Part shown: positions 10,567-21,836 of the stretch, in pieces
Layout of the letters: each line of letters opens with the position of its first letter
How positions within the stretch are numbered: the first letter of the stretch is position 1
From: Acanthosepion lycidas
Lineage: Eukaryota; Mollusca; Cephalopoda; Sepiida; Sepiidae
Direction: 5' to 3'
DNA length: 64,000 nucleotides
Assembly: GCA_963932145.1 (NCBI GenBank)
Contig: OZ010595.1
Location: forward strand, 78,423,252 to 78,487,251
Notes under the pieces: generated by a model
The model's input: the letters and a program-made list of their open reading frames with translations, nothing else
Told to the model about the DNA's origin: nothing
Databases searched by the model: none
Position numbers and translations under genes: made by a program

Positions 10567-10640
10567 TCCGACAATTTATTTATTAAAGACATTTTTTATG
10601 TTTAAACATAAAAAATGTCTTTAATAAATAAATTGTCGGA
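10567..10640. repeat. Perfect 74-bp palindrome
   Basis: Two 37-bp arms meet at 10,603/10,604 with no spacer and no mismatch. The left arm begins TCCGACAATTTATTTATT and the centre is ATGTTTAAACAT. It lies just left of a TA tract and repeat W. Confidence 0.97.
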
Positions 10641-10654
10641 CTTTGTCCATTTCC

Positions 10655-10727
<73 letters not shown>

Positions 10728-10734
10728 CGTGTGG
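10655..10734. repeat. (TA)n then (TG)n tract
   Basis: About 55 bp of TA and then GTGTGTGTGTGCGTG, directly left of repeat W. Confidence 0.95.
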
Positions 10735-11135
10735 GTTTGCAAATATATAGAAAAATAGGAAAGAACACGTTAGATAAATAATCCGATGTTCTTTAGTATT
10801 TTTGTTTTTATGTAAAAAAAAACAATGCTCAATACAAAAATAGAACCTAAATTAATAATTGTAATTCTTTTTTTTAATAAAAAGATCATTCCTTGGCTTG
10901 GCTTCTTTCCGATGGTGACTGATATCTTGATACAAATTGTGAATCCTTACGCCCCCTATTAGACTGGACGCTTCAGCCGTTTCCATAGTAATGAATTCTA
11001 CGAAGGAATCTGCTTAGAAAGATGCGTAAAATTCCAAAATAAGGATTGAGGATGAAATGGATCTTTTGGCTCTTGTTTTTGAAACCTGAGAACCTTATGT
11101 AGCGAAAGAATTATATTTTTAAAAACATAATTATA
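10735..11135 (+). repeat. Repeat W, copy 2 (fullest copy)
   Basis: The left part matches 7,496-7,665 and 48,672-48,785. The right part (GATACAAATTGTGAATCC, AGCCGTTTCCATAGTAAT, GGCTCTTGTTTTTGAAACC) matches 19,540-19,850. The element begins and ends at microsatellites: (TA)n(TG)n on the left, (TATC)n on the right. Confidence 0.65.
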
Positions 11136-11137
11136 AT

Positions 11138-11181
<44 letters not shown>

Positions 11182-11301
11182 CTCTCTATTTCACTATAAT
11201 TTCCCTCCTTATCTTTTCATCTCCCTCTCGCAGTCATCATCTATTTTTCTCCCTGTTTTTCCTTTCATATCTCTGTCTCCCCCTCTCTATTTCTTCTTTC
11301 A

Positions 11302-11357
<56 letters not shown>
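11136..11357. repeat. (TATC)n tracts around a pyrimidine-rich block
   Basis: TATC repeats at 11,138-11,180 and 11,303-11,357 enclose a C/T-rich stretch. Confidence 0.95.
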
Positions 11358-11364
11358 CAGAGTT

Positions 11365-11515
11365 CACATTCCTTCCCCTTCTTTTGAACAGTTTTATTCT
11401 TTGTTTCCTGTTTCGGATTGTATTTCCAGTTTCTGAAATTGTTTTCACTCCCACTAACCCCCTTGCGTCTTAGTGTCTTTATTGCCTTGCTTGAGGTGAA
11501 ATGATTAAAACATAC
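11365..11515 (+). repeat. Interspersed repeat U, copy 1
   Basis: TTCTTTGTTTCCTG...TTTCCAGT...CTTGCTTGAGGTGAAATGATTAAAA in order matches 49,225-49,350. Confidence 0.55.
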
Positions 11516-13120
11516 GTGTGTATTTGTTAGTATGTGTGTGTTAATGTGTTTATGCATGCATGCGCGCGCGCGTGTGTGTGTAGAACTGGTTATTTCCAAA
11601 ATACTTGCCTAAACAATCAAGTTATATCGGATAAACTGATGATGTCTTATTAAGTCTTATTAATATATCTCCACATGACAATATTAACTTATTAAGCAAA
11701 CTAAGCAACACAGAATGTACAAAAATTTACCTGTGAAGCAAAAACAAACAATACATTGACTTTCATTGATATCATATTAAACTGGACTGCCAATGATATA
11801 AAAGTAAATCACTGATATGAAAATCTCCTTTTAAAAAAGATCTGGAAAACTTATATTCACGTCCTACAAGGCAGAATTATTGTCAGTTCTCTTTAACAGC
11901 ATTAAGAATATGTGGCCATTAATAATTAAATGAAGTGAAATCCATAGTAAGTCTTTTAAACTTAAATAATATCTTTATTATTTCATGCATAATGCTAAAA
12001 GTAAAGCATACTAAATTTATAAAACAAAAAAAATATATAAATAATATTAATAAGAATATCTTTAAAATTAACAATATTTTCTGCTAAACTCAATAACGAC
12101 TACCATTAAAAATAACGAAACTTAAATTTTGTTACAACAACAACTAAAAGAATAGAAAATTAATTAATACATAAAATGATAACGTCAATCCTGGAGTAGA
12201 ACTTTATACGATAAACTGTAATAAAAATCACAAGAAATATATATTGGAAAAACTTCTGGTAATCGAAATAAAATATTATATCATCCCAAAAGGGATTTTT
12301 TAAGAAACTGTATAGTAACTGAATTAGTTGTCCATTGTAATGAACTTAATTTATTCTTAAACAATAGCTTTTAATTAAAAGAATGTGCACTTTATTACAG
12401 GGAAAAATCAATAGAAAATGCAGTAATTCTTCATTCATCCACGGTAAATTACGTCTTGGTGTATACAGCATTTCACGTTTGTTCGCAGAATCCCGTCTAT
12501 CATACTGTGAAATATTTAAAAATTAACAATGATAAAAATAAAAACAAAAGCTGTAAGAAGTTACATGTAGTCAGCTAGACTGACCGTCTAGAACTATCGG
12601 ATGCAAGAAATGTAAAATTTAAATTTATAATTAAGCATCCCTACATCATCATCGTTTCTCTTGATGTCTAATCAAAACTGAAATTTGTTTAGATTTTCGT
12701 TCCATATACATGCATAGATATATTTTCCTCAATAACAAAAGCTTATTTAGTTTGAAGAAGTCCTTTCAAAGGTAGAAACGTGTTGCATAATTTTTTTTTA
12801 TTTGTCATTCAGTTAATTTTTTTTTAGTTTGATACTGAGAATTTATGTGTCATGTTCTCCATTATCATCCGTACATACATAATTCCTCCCATTGTGTCAT
12901 TTCATGTCTTATCAATTTATTAGACTTGACTGATTTTCACGGACGACTTTATATCGTACGAAATTAATCGCTTGATTCAATGGCCAATTTTCTAAGCAAT
13001 ATTGCGGAAGCAAACTAGGACATCAATTATCGGTTTGAAAATGCCAAACGGAATTTGATATTCAGTTGTGTCTACTTGCATCCTGGTAGCATCACCAGCA
13101 AAAGTATGAATACATTTTTT
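11516..13120. other. No gene recognised
   Basis: About 1.6 kb of AT-rich, apparently unique sequence with a few purine/pyrimidine TG tracts at its left edge. No open frame of interest and no repeat family that I can match elsewhere in the window. Confidence 0.45.
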
Positions 13121-13124
13121 TTAA

Positions 13125-13740
13125 AGTTTTTCACCCCAAGAAAGACGAGAGAGCCACTAGCACGCAAGGGGTTACAGAGAGCGGGAGAAAGAGTAAAGCG
13201 GCGTGATAGAGGAAAGGATGAAGAGAAATACGGAGAATAGATCAAGGCAACTGGAGATGTCGATTGACATTGTATTTTAATAGTTGGAGATTATAGCTGT
13301 CAGCGAAGCAAGTAAGAGGAGGCGAGTCCTACAGACGGTAAGTGCGATGTGAAGCTATTAACGTAGAATAGACGGCTACATTTAGCCGTTTCGACAGTGT
13401 AAGGGTGGAAGAGATGCCGACCTAGTGACACGTTTAAATTCATGCAGTTTGCGAACTAGCGAAAGTAGTTCATCGGAGCAGTTACTGTGAAAGTATTTGT
13501 AGAAAAGACAGAGGAAGGCAACAGCCTGTCTGTGAGAGAGTGGCTGTAAACGAGATGCCAGATCAGGGCCAACCACGATGTATATCCTCTTCTGGATTTT
13601 GTCGAGGACCCTAAGACTCCAGACCATATATGACAACAATATTCCATGCTAGGGCGAATGATTGAATTATAGATTTGAAAGATGGACTCGGGCGGGAATA
13701 CCTTTCTTGCGCGACAAATAGAATGAAGCATTATACTGTT
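13125..13740 (-). mobile_element. LINE 3' end, Jockey/CR1-like (copy 1)
   Basis: The minus strand encodes the end of a LINE reverse transcriptase ORF in two frames: SIIRPSMEYCCHIWSG, then VLDKIQKRIYIVVGPDLASR and CLFYKYFHSNCSDEL. These are the thumb-region landmarks (RPxxEYCxxIW, LDKIQ, LFYKYFHG) of Jockey/CR1-type LINEs, with a frameshift between them. The 3' flank (CACTAGCACGC, GATGTCGATTGACATT) matches 39,830-39,960. Upstream RT domains are missing, as expected for a 5'-truncated insertion. Confidence 0.8.
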
Positions 13741-13799
13741 GATCGTGTATATAGCAGTGACACCTGGACATCTTCTCGAGACAGAAGATACATTTGAAA

Positions 13800-14101
13800 T
13801 GACGTCTCTATTATCGTATCATTATCATATTATATAATTATATCATTTATTATATTATATAATTATCATATCATTACCATATTATATAATTATCATATCA
13901 TTATATTATTATAATATCATTGGCATTTATAATAGAAATGAAAACAATATTATAATTATTTTTGCATTAAGTATTACCTTGCTATAAAAGGTGAATTCAG
14001 TATCATATACGACATTTAAATTAATAGAAGTGGAGGGGTCCTTGACAAAAACCTTTGTGCCCAAATGGGTCACTGGTTGAAAAAAGGTTTGGGAAACACT
14101 G
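13800..14101 (-). mobile_element. hAT end fragment
   Basis: Read on the minus strand it starts CAGTGTTTCCCAAACC and AGTGACCCATTTGGGCAC, which matches the left end of the hAT at 16,776. The inner part has TATTATA-rich tracts as in that copy. No matching right end or target duplication is seen, so it is a single-ended remnant. Confidence 0.7.
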
Positions 14102-14126
14102 CTATGGAGCAATCTGTTTACTGGAC

Positions 14127-14330
14127 AATCTCCTAATTGATGAAGAGGAGAGAAAGCAACATGTTTCTATCCGGGGATTCTTAAAAATACTATGGACAAA
14201 ACATGTGATGAAAGAGGCAGTCTTAAAGAAAACAGAAGTAAAAAATAATAAATTTACATTTTCAAATCGGAGTGATCAAACTCTCTTGACTTAAGGTTCT
14301 TTAAGAGATTTTAAAATCTGAATTTAAAAC
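14127..14330 (+). mobile_element. LINE fragment (family of 59,400-59,995), copy 1
   Basis: A plus frame gives LKILWTKHVMKEAVLKKTEV, matching the LRISWTE...VLE pattern of the LINE at 59.4-60.0 kb. It is 200 bp with its own direct repeat at 15,203-15,370 (CTCCTAATTGATGAAGA then GGGATTCTTAAAA). Confidence 0.6.
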
Positions 14331-14339
14331 CTGTATGAA

Positions 14340-14830
14340 GAGTGAGGCACGGTGGAGTAATCGATAGCGGCTCGGGGTTCGAATTCTAGTCAATTCCATT
14401 ACATTCACTTATGTGTTAATACACTTGGGAAAACTATGAATCCACTTCTTTTCACCCGAGCTATGGGTAAATAGCAGGAGACACTGGGTTTTATAGCCTT
14501 GGATGGAAACTCGTCTACCACAGAAAGAAATGGCAAACTACTGCGTGAAAATCGAAAGATACATGATCGTCTAAGCGTGTATCATGCATGGCACATAATT
14601 GACTGATATTGATTTCGTGCTAATACCCTTGGGAAAGATATGAATTATCTTCTTCTACCCCCCAACTATGGGTAAATAACAGGACATACTGGGTTCTATA
14701 CCCTTGGATGGCAACTGGTCTACCAAAGAAAGAATTGGCAAACTACTGCAGGAAAAAAAAATCTGCCTCGTCAGTCATGTATCGAAAGATACATGATCGT
14801 CTAAGCATGGAACATAACTGACTGAAGAAG
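14340..14830 (+). repeat. tRNA-derived SINE with duplicated body
   Basis: A tRNA-like head with B box GGGTTCGAATTC at about 14,373 is followed by the body: CACTTGGGAAAACTATGAAT, GAGCTATGGGTAAATAGCAG, TTGGATGG and AAAGAAATGGCAAACTACTG. The body repeats at 14,620-14,825 without a head, so the copy is a head-body-body arrangement. Both units end in a GTATCATG/CATGATC-type stretch. Confidence 0.8.
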
Positions 14831-15202
14831 AGAGATGATCTTTGCGCAAAATATGAGAGAGACAAAGAAGTCTTAAGGGAAATAAGACACGGACTGGATG
14901 AAAGACTTTGAAAGACATTGGAAATAAGTTTCAGAAATGACAGATAATGAAAGCGAGAAGTTAAGCTTAACCATTAAGTGTACGAATTCATCGTTGTCTG
15001 CAAAAGAGGCGGCTTTCAAAGTGTGAGCTGTGAACAGCGAACGTCAAAATCAAAGAAAAGAGAATATTAATTTTGTAACAATGGACGGCAAGTGTGACAG
15101 AGTAATCCGAACCCGAATAGAGAAATATGCCTTTCAGCTATTCAGCACCATTATTAAGATAAAAGAAGTTGCTATGTCTTATATGGTATCCTCTGAATAA
15201 TG
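14831..15202. other. Spacer, no gene seen
   Basis: A-rich sequence between the SINE and the second LINE fragment. Confidence 0.4.
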
Positions 15203-15370
15203 GAAAATCTCCTAATTGATGAAGAAGAGACAAAACAATATGTTTCTCTTCAGGGATTCTTAAAATGCTATGGACAGAACACGTGATCAAACAGGAAGTC
15301 TTAATAAATAACAAATAATAAATTATTATATACAATGCTGTTTAAGTGATGAAAACTGCATTTAAAACAA
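15203..15370 (+). mobile_element. LINE fragment, copy 2 (direct repeat of 14,127-14,330)
   Basis: Shares CTCCTAATTGATGAAGA, AGGGATTCTTAAAA and CTATGGACA...ACATGTGAT-like words with 14,127-14,330 in the same order. A plus frame gives LWTEHVIKQEVL. Confidence 0.6.
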
Positions 15371-15659
15371 GTATGAAGAGAAATGGACTCTACAAGGCTG
15401 TCTTGGCTTCGAGAGATCGTTGTGGTTATCGTCGCTGTACGTGGTACTCCTATGACACTGATGGCCTACGGGACTCGTGACGTAAAGAAAAGTAGAAAAT
15501 AGACTTGAAATCTTTCGAGGAAAGTCAGATTCAGCGAATGAGATGGGTAAGCAAAAAGTTAATTAATTCGGAACTCATCAAAACGATGTCGCTGTAAGAA
15601 AATAAATGAAGAGAAAATAAAAAAAAAATGACAAAGTAGATATATTTCCATGTACATTC

Positions 15660-15760
15660 TATCGTTTATTCAAAAAAACAAAACAAAAAAACAAACAAAC
15701 AAAAAAACAAACAAACAAAAAACAAAACAAATAAAGCAAAACAAAACAAATAAGAATTGC
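15660..15760. repeat. A-rich (AAAAC)n low-complexity tract
   Basis: Runs of CAAAACAAAAAAAC over about 100 bp. Could be the decayed tail of a retroposon. Confidence 0.85.
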
Positions 15761-15839
15761 GTGGGGGTGCTGAATAATTTTTTATCCAACAATCGGTAAT
15801 TTGCTAATTTTCGCCAACAATCTCTTCTAGGCTTATGTT

Positions 15840-15970
15840 TTTCACGTATAATTACACCAGCACAAAATGATGTTGTTAAAGAAAACAGTCCTATTCATTA
15901 CTTATTTTCTAAGTTTAGTTTGACACAAGACCACACGTGAGGAACACCTAATTCGTATCAAGTTCACTAT
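15840..15970 (-). repeat. Repeat S fragment, copy 1
   Basis: GACACAAGxCC and GGAACACCTA near 15,921-15,950 match 20,130-20,160, next to the tRNA-like heads at 20,165-20,360. Confidence 0.45.
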
Positions 15971-16185
15971 ACAATAATGTTTGACCCTTACCCAGAGCAT
16001 ACAGATGAAGAACCGTTTAAAAATTCCTATGGTTGGTTTGACTATGGGTTGTTCTGTTGAGCTCAGAATAAGCTTCGAGCAGAATAAGACCTGTTATAGG
16101 TTTAGCCTCGTTAAGAACTACACCAGGGTATTATTGGGGTTAGCTTACTTCACAACTCAGGTATCAAACAGCCTAGACTTTAATA

Positions 16186-16551
16186 CAGGATGTCCATAAA
16201 GTTCATGTGCATTTAAAAAAATATATAACTTTATGTGTATTTGCGATAGAAATAATTTGTAAAAAGGATTAGAAAGAAGAACATCTATATTTTTTAAGGT
16301 TTTATTAAAATTTTATTTAAGTTTCTACATGTCCTCCATCATTAGCAATACAAAGGGAAATACGATTTTGCAGTTCACGTAAAATATTTGCCAACTGATT
16401 TACACTAATGTCTGAAATTACATTAGCTATTTTAGCTATAATTAACACTAGGTACAGTAAACTTCATAGGATTTTTACAGATTATGTCTATCGCAAACAC
16501 AAATAAAGTTATAAATTTTTTAAAGTGCACACGAACTTTACGGACACCCTG
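16186..16551 (-). mobile_element. Mariner-type element, internally deleted, TA target duplication
   Basis: The ends are an inverted repeat of about 63 bp: CAGGATGTCCATAAAGTTCA on the left and TGAACTTTATGGACATCCTG-like sequence (here CGAACTTTACGGACACCCTG) on the right, followed inward by CTTTATxTGTxTTTGCGATAGA. TA flanks both sides. The minus strand inside encodes VLRELQNRISLCIANDGGHV, the kind of C-terminal end seen in mariner/IS630 transposases. At 366 bp it lacks the catalytic domain, so it can only be moved by another copy. Confidence 0.8.
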
Positions 16552-17339
16552 TATGACGTCTTTTGTCACTATATATTTACTTTTATTATTAGAATCAGAA
16601 ATTGTTTTTTTTTTTCTTAACTGGAATGTTTATCTGATGGGATCATACTACAAACTGTTAATAATTGTTAATATGAATTAATTGAAGAGTAATCAGGTGT
16701 CGATATTTCTAAAGTGGAACTAAACTTTTTCAATCAATACAGCTGAAAGGTAAAAGTAAACGGCTTGCTCTAGATCAGTGTTTTCCCAGATTTTTTTCAA
16801 TCAGTGACCCCTTTGGGCACAAACTATTTTGCCAACACCCCATCCCTCAAATTAAATGTCGAACATTATGCCGAATTCATCTTTCATAGCAAGATAGCAT
16901 ATCAATTCAAAAATAATTTTAGCCCTTTGGCTCAGACCATCGCTTTACCGGTGGTAGAAAAAAATGACGTAATGCCCAGCCACCGGTTGAACGGTGGGTC
17001 AACACTTGTAATTATTTTTTTATATCTACCGTAAAATATTACATACCAATTATTTGCGAACTTTGACAGAGGGTCTCAGGCAGAAGGGTTAAAATTGTTT
17101 AGGAACGCTGAGCTCAAAGGGTTAACATTGTTTTCGTTTCTATTATAAATACCGATGATATGATAATACTACAATTATATGGTAATATTATATGATAAAT
17201 GTTTTTTGATGTCAACGAACAGTCGACCCGCTTTTGTAATGTCAACAAATGCTCGTTGTCACTTTCGTAATGCTCGTTGTAGTAGAGACTTTGTAATCGC
17301 AGATACAACTATAGCAACGCCGTTGAACAATACTGGTGT

Positions 17340-17870
17340 CAGACGCCTTCGAATAACACTCACTCTAATAGTACTTGCATGATAATAATCGCTCGAATAG
17401 TAATTCGATAGTGATCTGTTGCTGTAAACCCTCCTACAGTAGAATGAACTCTTCCTCCTCCCATAAATACAACTGCGAGAGTCGGATAGAGTGAAGTGAA
17501 GTGAAGTGGAGTAGTAGACGCAGTGCTAATCTACTTATTACTAACACTATTGTTTTGTATATATCTTCAATATACTCTTTCAGCCTACCTTCGTTTTCCG
17601 TGTCTTTCTTTCTGGCCCCTAAACAGGCCACAACATGATCTAAATAGAGAAAACGTATAGTGAATAGAATATAGAACAGCGTTCCGTATAGTAATAGAGG
17701 ATAGAATAGAAATAACGATCAATTAAACACACGTTACCTCCCATATATGCGTTTCCTCTATGGTCACGTGTTCTACTTAATTCAATAATGCGATCGCCTG
17801 TGTTTGATTACTGGCGATCTATGTTCAAACCCAAGTGTTGGCAGCGACACTTTATTCCTATATAACAATA
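17340..17870 (+). repeat. tRNA-like interspersed repeat, copy 1 (interrupted)
   Basis: Its landmarks AGACGCC, CTAATAGTACTTGC, GGATAGAATAGA, CACGTG and TGTTCAAACCC...GGCAGCGACA are also found on the minus strand at the right edge of the window (63,690-64,000). GTTCAAACCC near 17,833 fits a B box, so the right third (about 17,755-17,850) may be tRNA-derived. A solo LTR sits in its left half, and the edge copy lacks it. Confidence 0.7.
17417..17635. mobile_element. Solo LTR with 5-bp target duplication
   Basis: A 219-bp segment starts TGTTGCTGTAAACC and ends CAGGCCACAACA. TGATC lies at 17,412-17,416 and again at 17,636-17,640. TG...CA ends plus a 5-bp duplication fit an LTR left by recombination of an LTR retrotransposon. 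Family unknown and different from the LTR at 8,531. The perfect duplication suggests it is the youngest layer of this nest. Confidence 0.8.
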
Positions 17871-18005
17871 TGATATGATAATTATATAATTATATATATT
17901 ATAATGATTATATAATATAATTATGAATATCATATGATAAATACAAAAACAATATTTGATATCTAATTTCAATGTTTTCAATACGCTGTTTGACTTTGGT
18001 GCATA

Positions 18006-18330
18006 CTAACTAGCTAAGGTTCTTACTCTCGGTTCCATGTTGCATAGAAGTGATCGTAGATCTCGATTTTTAATTTGCAGACAGTTTCTTTCTTTAGTAA
18101 GAAGCCGTGTAACTGCGTTGAAACCACTTACAGTCATATAGGAAGTTGAAAAAGCAATGTAGAAAAGTTTGATAGCTTCCTGCAGGTTTAGATACCCTTC
18201 AGAATCTCCCTTTTGTAGCCCATATTGTATAATGCTTGAAAATTGGATAAATGCCCATCGGCACCTGTATAAGTTCACCGCCACTAAACAAAATAAAAAT
18301 TCCCAGTTCCCCACTTTTCACATAACAGGC
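18006..18330 (-). pseudogene. hAT transposase C-terminal dimerisation domain
   Basis: The frame gives LFYIAFSTSYMTVSGFNAVT then RLLTKERNCLQIKNRDLRSL and LLCNMEPRV. This is the hATC dimerisation region (F.TSY..E.GFSAV..LLTK.RN.L...DLR.LL..M.P) as found in ZBED5/Buster-like transposases. DDE catalytic residues would be upstream and are not present. The protein end lies near the right terminus of the element, as expected. Confidence 0.8.
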
Positions 18331-18799
18331 CCCACAAGGTGACGCTAGCGCCCACGTTGGGGAACCCTGCTCTAGAGTATACAGACTTCTTCTTCATAAT
18401 AAAATCTTATATTTCTTGATGTTTGAATATCTAGTTTTTCATATTGTCTAGTATAGAAATAGAAAATTTTAAGCCCGAGGTGTAAACTAGCCTGACCTGA
18501 CTTATAGCAGCAGTTATAAACCAGCCTAACGTAAAATAAAACCAAATTTGACATTGATAATGTTGGGGTTATGCGAGTGGTAAATAAAAGGGATTTAATT
18601 CAAGTATAATAAATAGTCTACAATATTTACTAAGCTTAGAAGGGTCATTAAGAAGTAAAGACTATGTTTTCTAACCTTCTAAATGGGACAAGCGTACCTA
18701 ACTTTGAAACCGGAATTGAAATCTTGGTCTGTTATCTGGATTTAAGCATTGCAGTAATGGATGTCAGGCACCAACATAACCACCACTACCACCTCCAAA

Positions 18800-18885
18800 A
18801 CAAAAGACATAGACATACACACAAACGCGCGAGCACACACACACACACTCACACAATAACACACTCACACATATATATATATATA
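18800..18885. repeat. (CA)n and (TA)n tract
   Basis: Imperfect CA repeats followed by TA. Confidence 0.85.
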
Positions 18886-19025
18886 TAATATTTAAATAGA
18901 ATGCAGAGCCAATAGCGTCGAAACTAATGTATCTTGCTTGTCAGTTGTAAGTGTAAATAACTCATAATTTACTATCATTTAACAATAATAAATTAACAAT
19001 AATAATTTATATTATATTATTATTG

Positions 19026-19137
<112 letters not shown>

Positions 19138-19204
19138 TCTGACAAGTACAGCCCACACTTTACGAAGGGCTCTATCTATGTAATTTTTTTTTTTTTTTTT
19201 TTTT

Positions 19205-19325
19205 TTGTCAGTGAAAAGGGTCATGATGCCATTTCTAACCTTAGGTCCCTGGGTGGGACCCGGAAAGAAATGTGTAAACGCCAGAAATCAAAGAAAATAA
19301 AAATAATAATAATAATAATAATACC
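19205..19325 (+). mobile_element. LINE 3' end with (ATA)n tail, copy 1
   Basis: AAAGGGTCATGATGCCATTTCT, GGGACCCGGAAAGAAATGTG and AAATCAAAGAAAATAAAA, followed by an ATA tail, are the 3' terminus of the LINE whose longer copies lie on the minus strand at 54,305-54,395 and 54,481-54,830. Only the terminal about 110 bp is present. Confidence 0.65.
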
Positions 19326-19539
19326 AACATCCGCTGGTTTCATGTAATAATAATCATCAGGCTGTGTCAACTTTGGCATTGATCAGTTTATTTCATAGAT
19401 TAAGCTTTTAACTTAAGCTTTAGCTTTTATTCTTAATATTTGAGAAAGAAAAATAGAATAAAAAAAATAAATAAATCTCCATAGATACTTAACCAGACTA
19501 GACGATGTTATCTTCCACTTTAAATTTAGACACCTCAAT

Positions 19540-19860
19540 CTTACCCTGACTTGACCTCTTTGAATGTAACTGAGATATTGATACAAATTATTAACCCCTT
19601 TTTTTTTTAAATAATTGCTCTAGCCGTTACCATAGTAATTTTAATTTTAATAATGAATATGCTTATAAAAACGCGTAAATTTCAAGAATTAGTTATTCCC
19701 CAAACAATTCGCTTGAAGATGGAACAGAGCTTGGTACTTCAATTTAATTCAAATAATTATATTGAAGTTTTCGGCTCTTGTTTTGAAACATGAGAACTCT
19801 TAAGTAGCAATGGAATCATATTTTTAAATAAATAATTATATATATATACATATATATACC
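19540..19860 (+). repeat. Repeat W, copy 3 (right part)
   Basis: GATACAAATTATTAACCCC, TAGCCGTTACCATAGTAAT, AATTCGCTTGAAGATGGAAC and GCTCTTGTTTTGAAACATG match 10,900-11,120 and parts of 48,800-48,960, ending at a TA tract. ACCTTGGTTTCAACC at 19,863 recurs in the hairpin at 25,082. Confidence 0.6.
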
Positions 19861-19979
19861 ACTACCTTGGTTTCAACCTTCCTGTATCCTCATGCGATAT
19901 AGGCCAAAATATCACCTGAGAATAGCGAAAAATGTATAGATTGAGGTAGTCAAATATTATCCACAGACTATGAATGAGG

Positions 19980-20420
19980 GTAGCACACTTCATAACTTAG
20001 GGTATAAAATAACAAAGTTTAAACTCTACTCACCAGGTTAGTTTATACCCAATTCCACGATTAATATTATCAAACGTTCTCTTTAGTTAAAATGCTACGT
20101 AATCGTGTTTTTGAAGCGTAGCTTAGATGTGACACAAGGCCTATTGTATGGAACACCTAGTGAGGATTGAAATCCCTATTTACTCGTAATTGTTCCACTG
20201 AGATAAGCTTGCTAACCATTACACCTCGTTGAAATTCCCCCAAATGATTTTCTAAGGGTAAAGTCGAAACTTTGGAGTAACTAATGGACATTAAACTCAC
20301 TACTCAGTCGTAATTAATCTAACGAGACATGTTTGCTAACAATTAAATTACGTCGAAATACCCAAATGTTACGTGATGATGCCAGCTAACGTAAGGCTTA
20401 TATAAACTCATACAAGAGTA
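19980..20420 (-). repeat. Repeat S, copy 2, with two tRNA-like heads
   Basis: On the minus strand, 20,240-20,165 reads GAGGTGTAATGGTTAGCAAG ... GGGATTTCAATCC, a tRNA-like A box and B box. A second, more decayed head lies at 20,360-20,295 (AATTTAATTGTTAGCAAACA). The rest of the segment is a SINE body of unknown type. Confidence 0.5.
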
Positions 20421-21836
20421 TTCAGGTATCTACATTTCTAAAAAGAACTAGAGTTGGTCTCTTAATATAACTATTGGTTTAAAAGGCTACCTTAAAATAT
20501 GTAAACTTGTTATAATAAAAGTTTATATTTGTTGACCTTTGGATTGCTTGCTTTTTATATTCTTGTCAGGCACGGCATCCCAAAGAAATAAGTCACATAA
20601 TATACATTTTATGGCATGGGAAAAGTAGGTTGTATATTCTGGCGTACCTCATTTTATTTTCGGGGTTATAAAGTAGCCTAGACTAACGTATACGGTGATT
20701 ATATAACAGCTTAGCTGAGTATAACTCTGACTATACTGTTGCCTGGGGGTATAATCTAAACAGATATACAGGTAGTTTTTTATATTTTTTACAAGACAAG
20801 TCCACCAATGTCTTCTTCTTTGGTTCCGTCTCTCAGACAGCAACTCACGTGCTAGCCGCAGAATCCCGAAAGAACGATACGCTATTCACTCTTTTGTAAT
20901 TAGATTACGGCGCCATAATTAATCGGTTACATATCGGCGGTTTAATTTGGCATTTAGCCCGTGCTAGGTAGAGGTGTGATAGCGCCATGACTTTTCCAAG
21001 GTCTTCTGTTCGGAGGTGAGCAAAATGTCAAGTCGGTTTTCGGATTCTTCATTCTTTGTCGTCGCATCTTACGCTAATCTCATTTCCATAGATACAAAGT
21101 AGTTAAAAAAAAAGACTGAGTGATGAAAACGGAAACTGGAGTCGAAACTTTAAATGAATATTACTCTCAATCTTATTTACAGAAAATTCTAACAGTATAG
21201 ATCAAAGCAAATGTCATGGTAATATAACCGTTTCCTTATAAGGAAACAGTGGGCAAACATTGAGCGTCCAGCCTGTGCTGTTATCGGTTCAAATTTATGA
21301 AATATGTCTCGTAAAACACTTTTCAATAAAATAGATTTCTCATGTCCAGTAGCTGTTATCGCTCTATCGAATATTGGTGGTTTCTTTCTTAAACATTGGT
21401 TTGAAGTAATGTTGAATATCAACATCTTGATTATTTTCTCTTTGAGTTACATATGCTATCCATTTTAGTTGTTGCTGATGTTGGTAGTCCTCAAGTTATG
21501 TGATCTCTGATATTTTGTACATTGTTTGTGATTCTGTTGCGCCAGTCCACAATGTTAAAAAATGGTGGTCTTTGCCAAAACCTCCAGGGTTTATTTGCTC
21601 AAAGCCATTTTTAAACATTGACCTTAGACATCGGTTGTATATACCTGGCTGTTTAGATATTTCTGAAAGCATCTGGCATGATATCCATATCGACGGTTTG
21701 AGCTGGCGAGATTATTTAAGTACATGACTCGAGTTTTTATTCGGTGTTTTGTTTTTGCAGTAATTTGTGGTATTGGGCGAAACTACTTCCGGATCAGTTT
21801 ATTCAATGTTCAATTCCCTTATCTGCTAAACTAAAT
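20421..21836. other. No gene recognised
   Basis: Mostly AT-rich, with a more balanced block at about 20,830-21,080. Open frames of 60-78 codons carry no recognisable domain. Confidence 0.4.

Larger units (their letters stand above)
16776..18369 (-). mobile_element. hAT transposon remnant with 8-bp target duplication
   Basis: The left end CAGTGTTTTCCCAG and the right end TGGGGAACCCTG form short terminal inverted repeats. They are flanked by CTCTAGAT and CTCTAGAG, an 8-bp duplication with one difference, as hAT elements make. The minus strand encodes the transposase C-terminus at 18,006-18,330. A tRNA-like repeat (about 17,340-17,870) with a solo LTR inside interrupts it. Most of the transposase is missing. 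Confidence 0.8.

Noticed and set aside
20165-20360. Possible functional tRNA genes
   Set aside because: A- and B-box-like words are present but the arms do not fold into a full cloverleaf by eye, and they sit in a SINE-like body.
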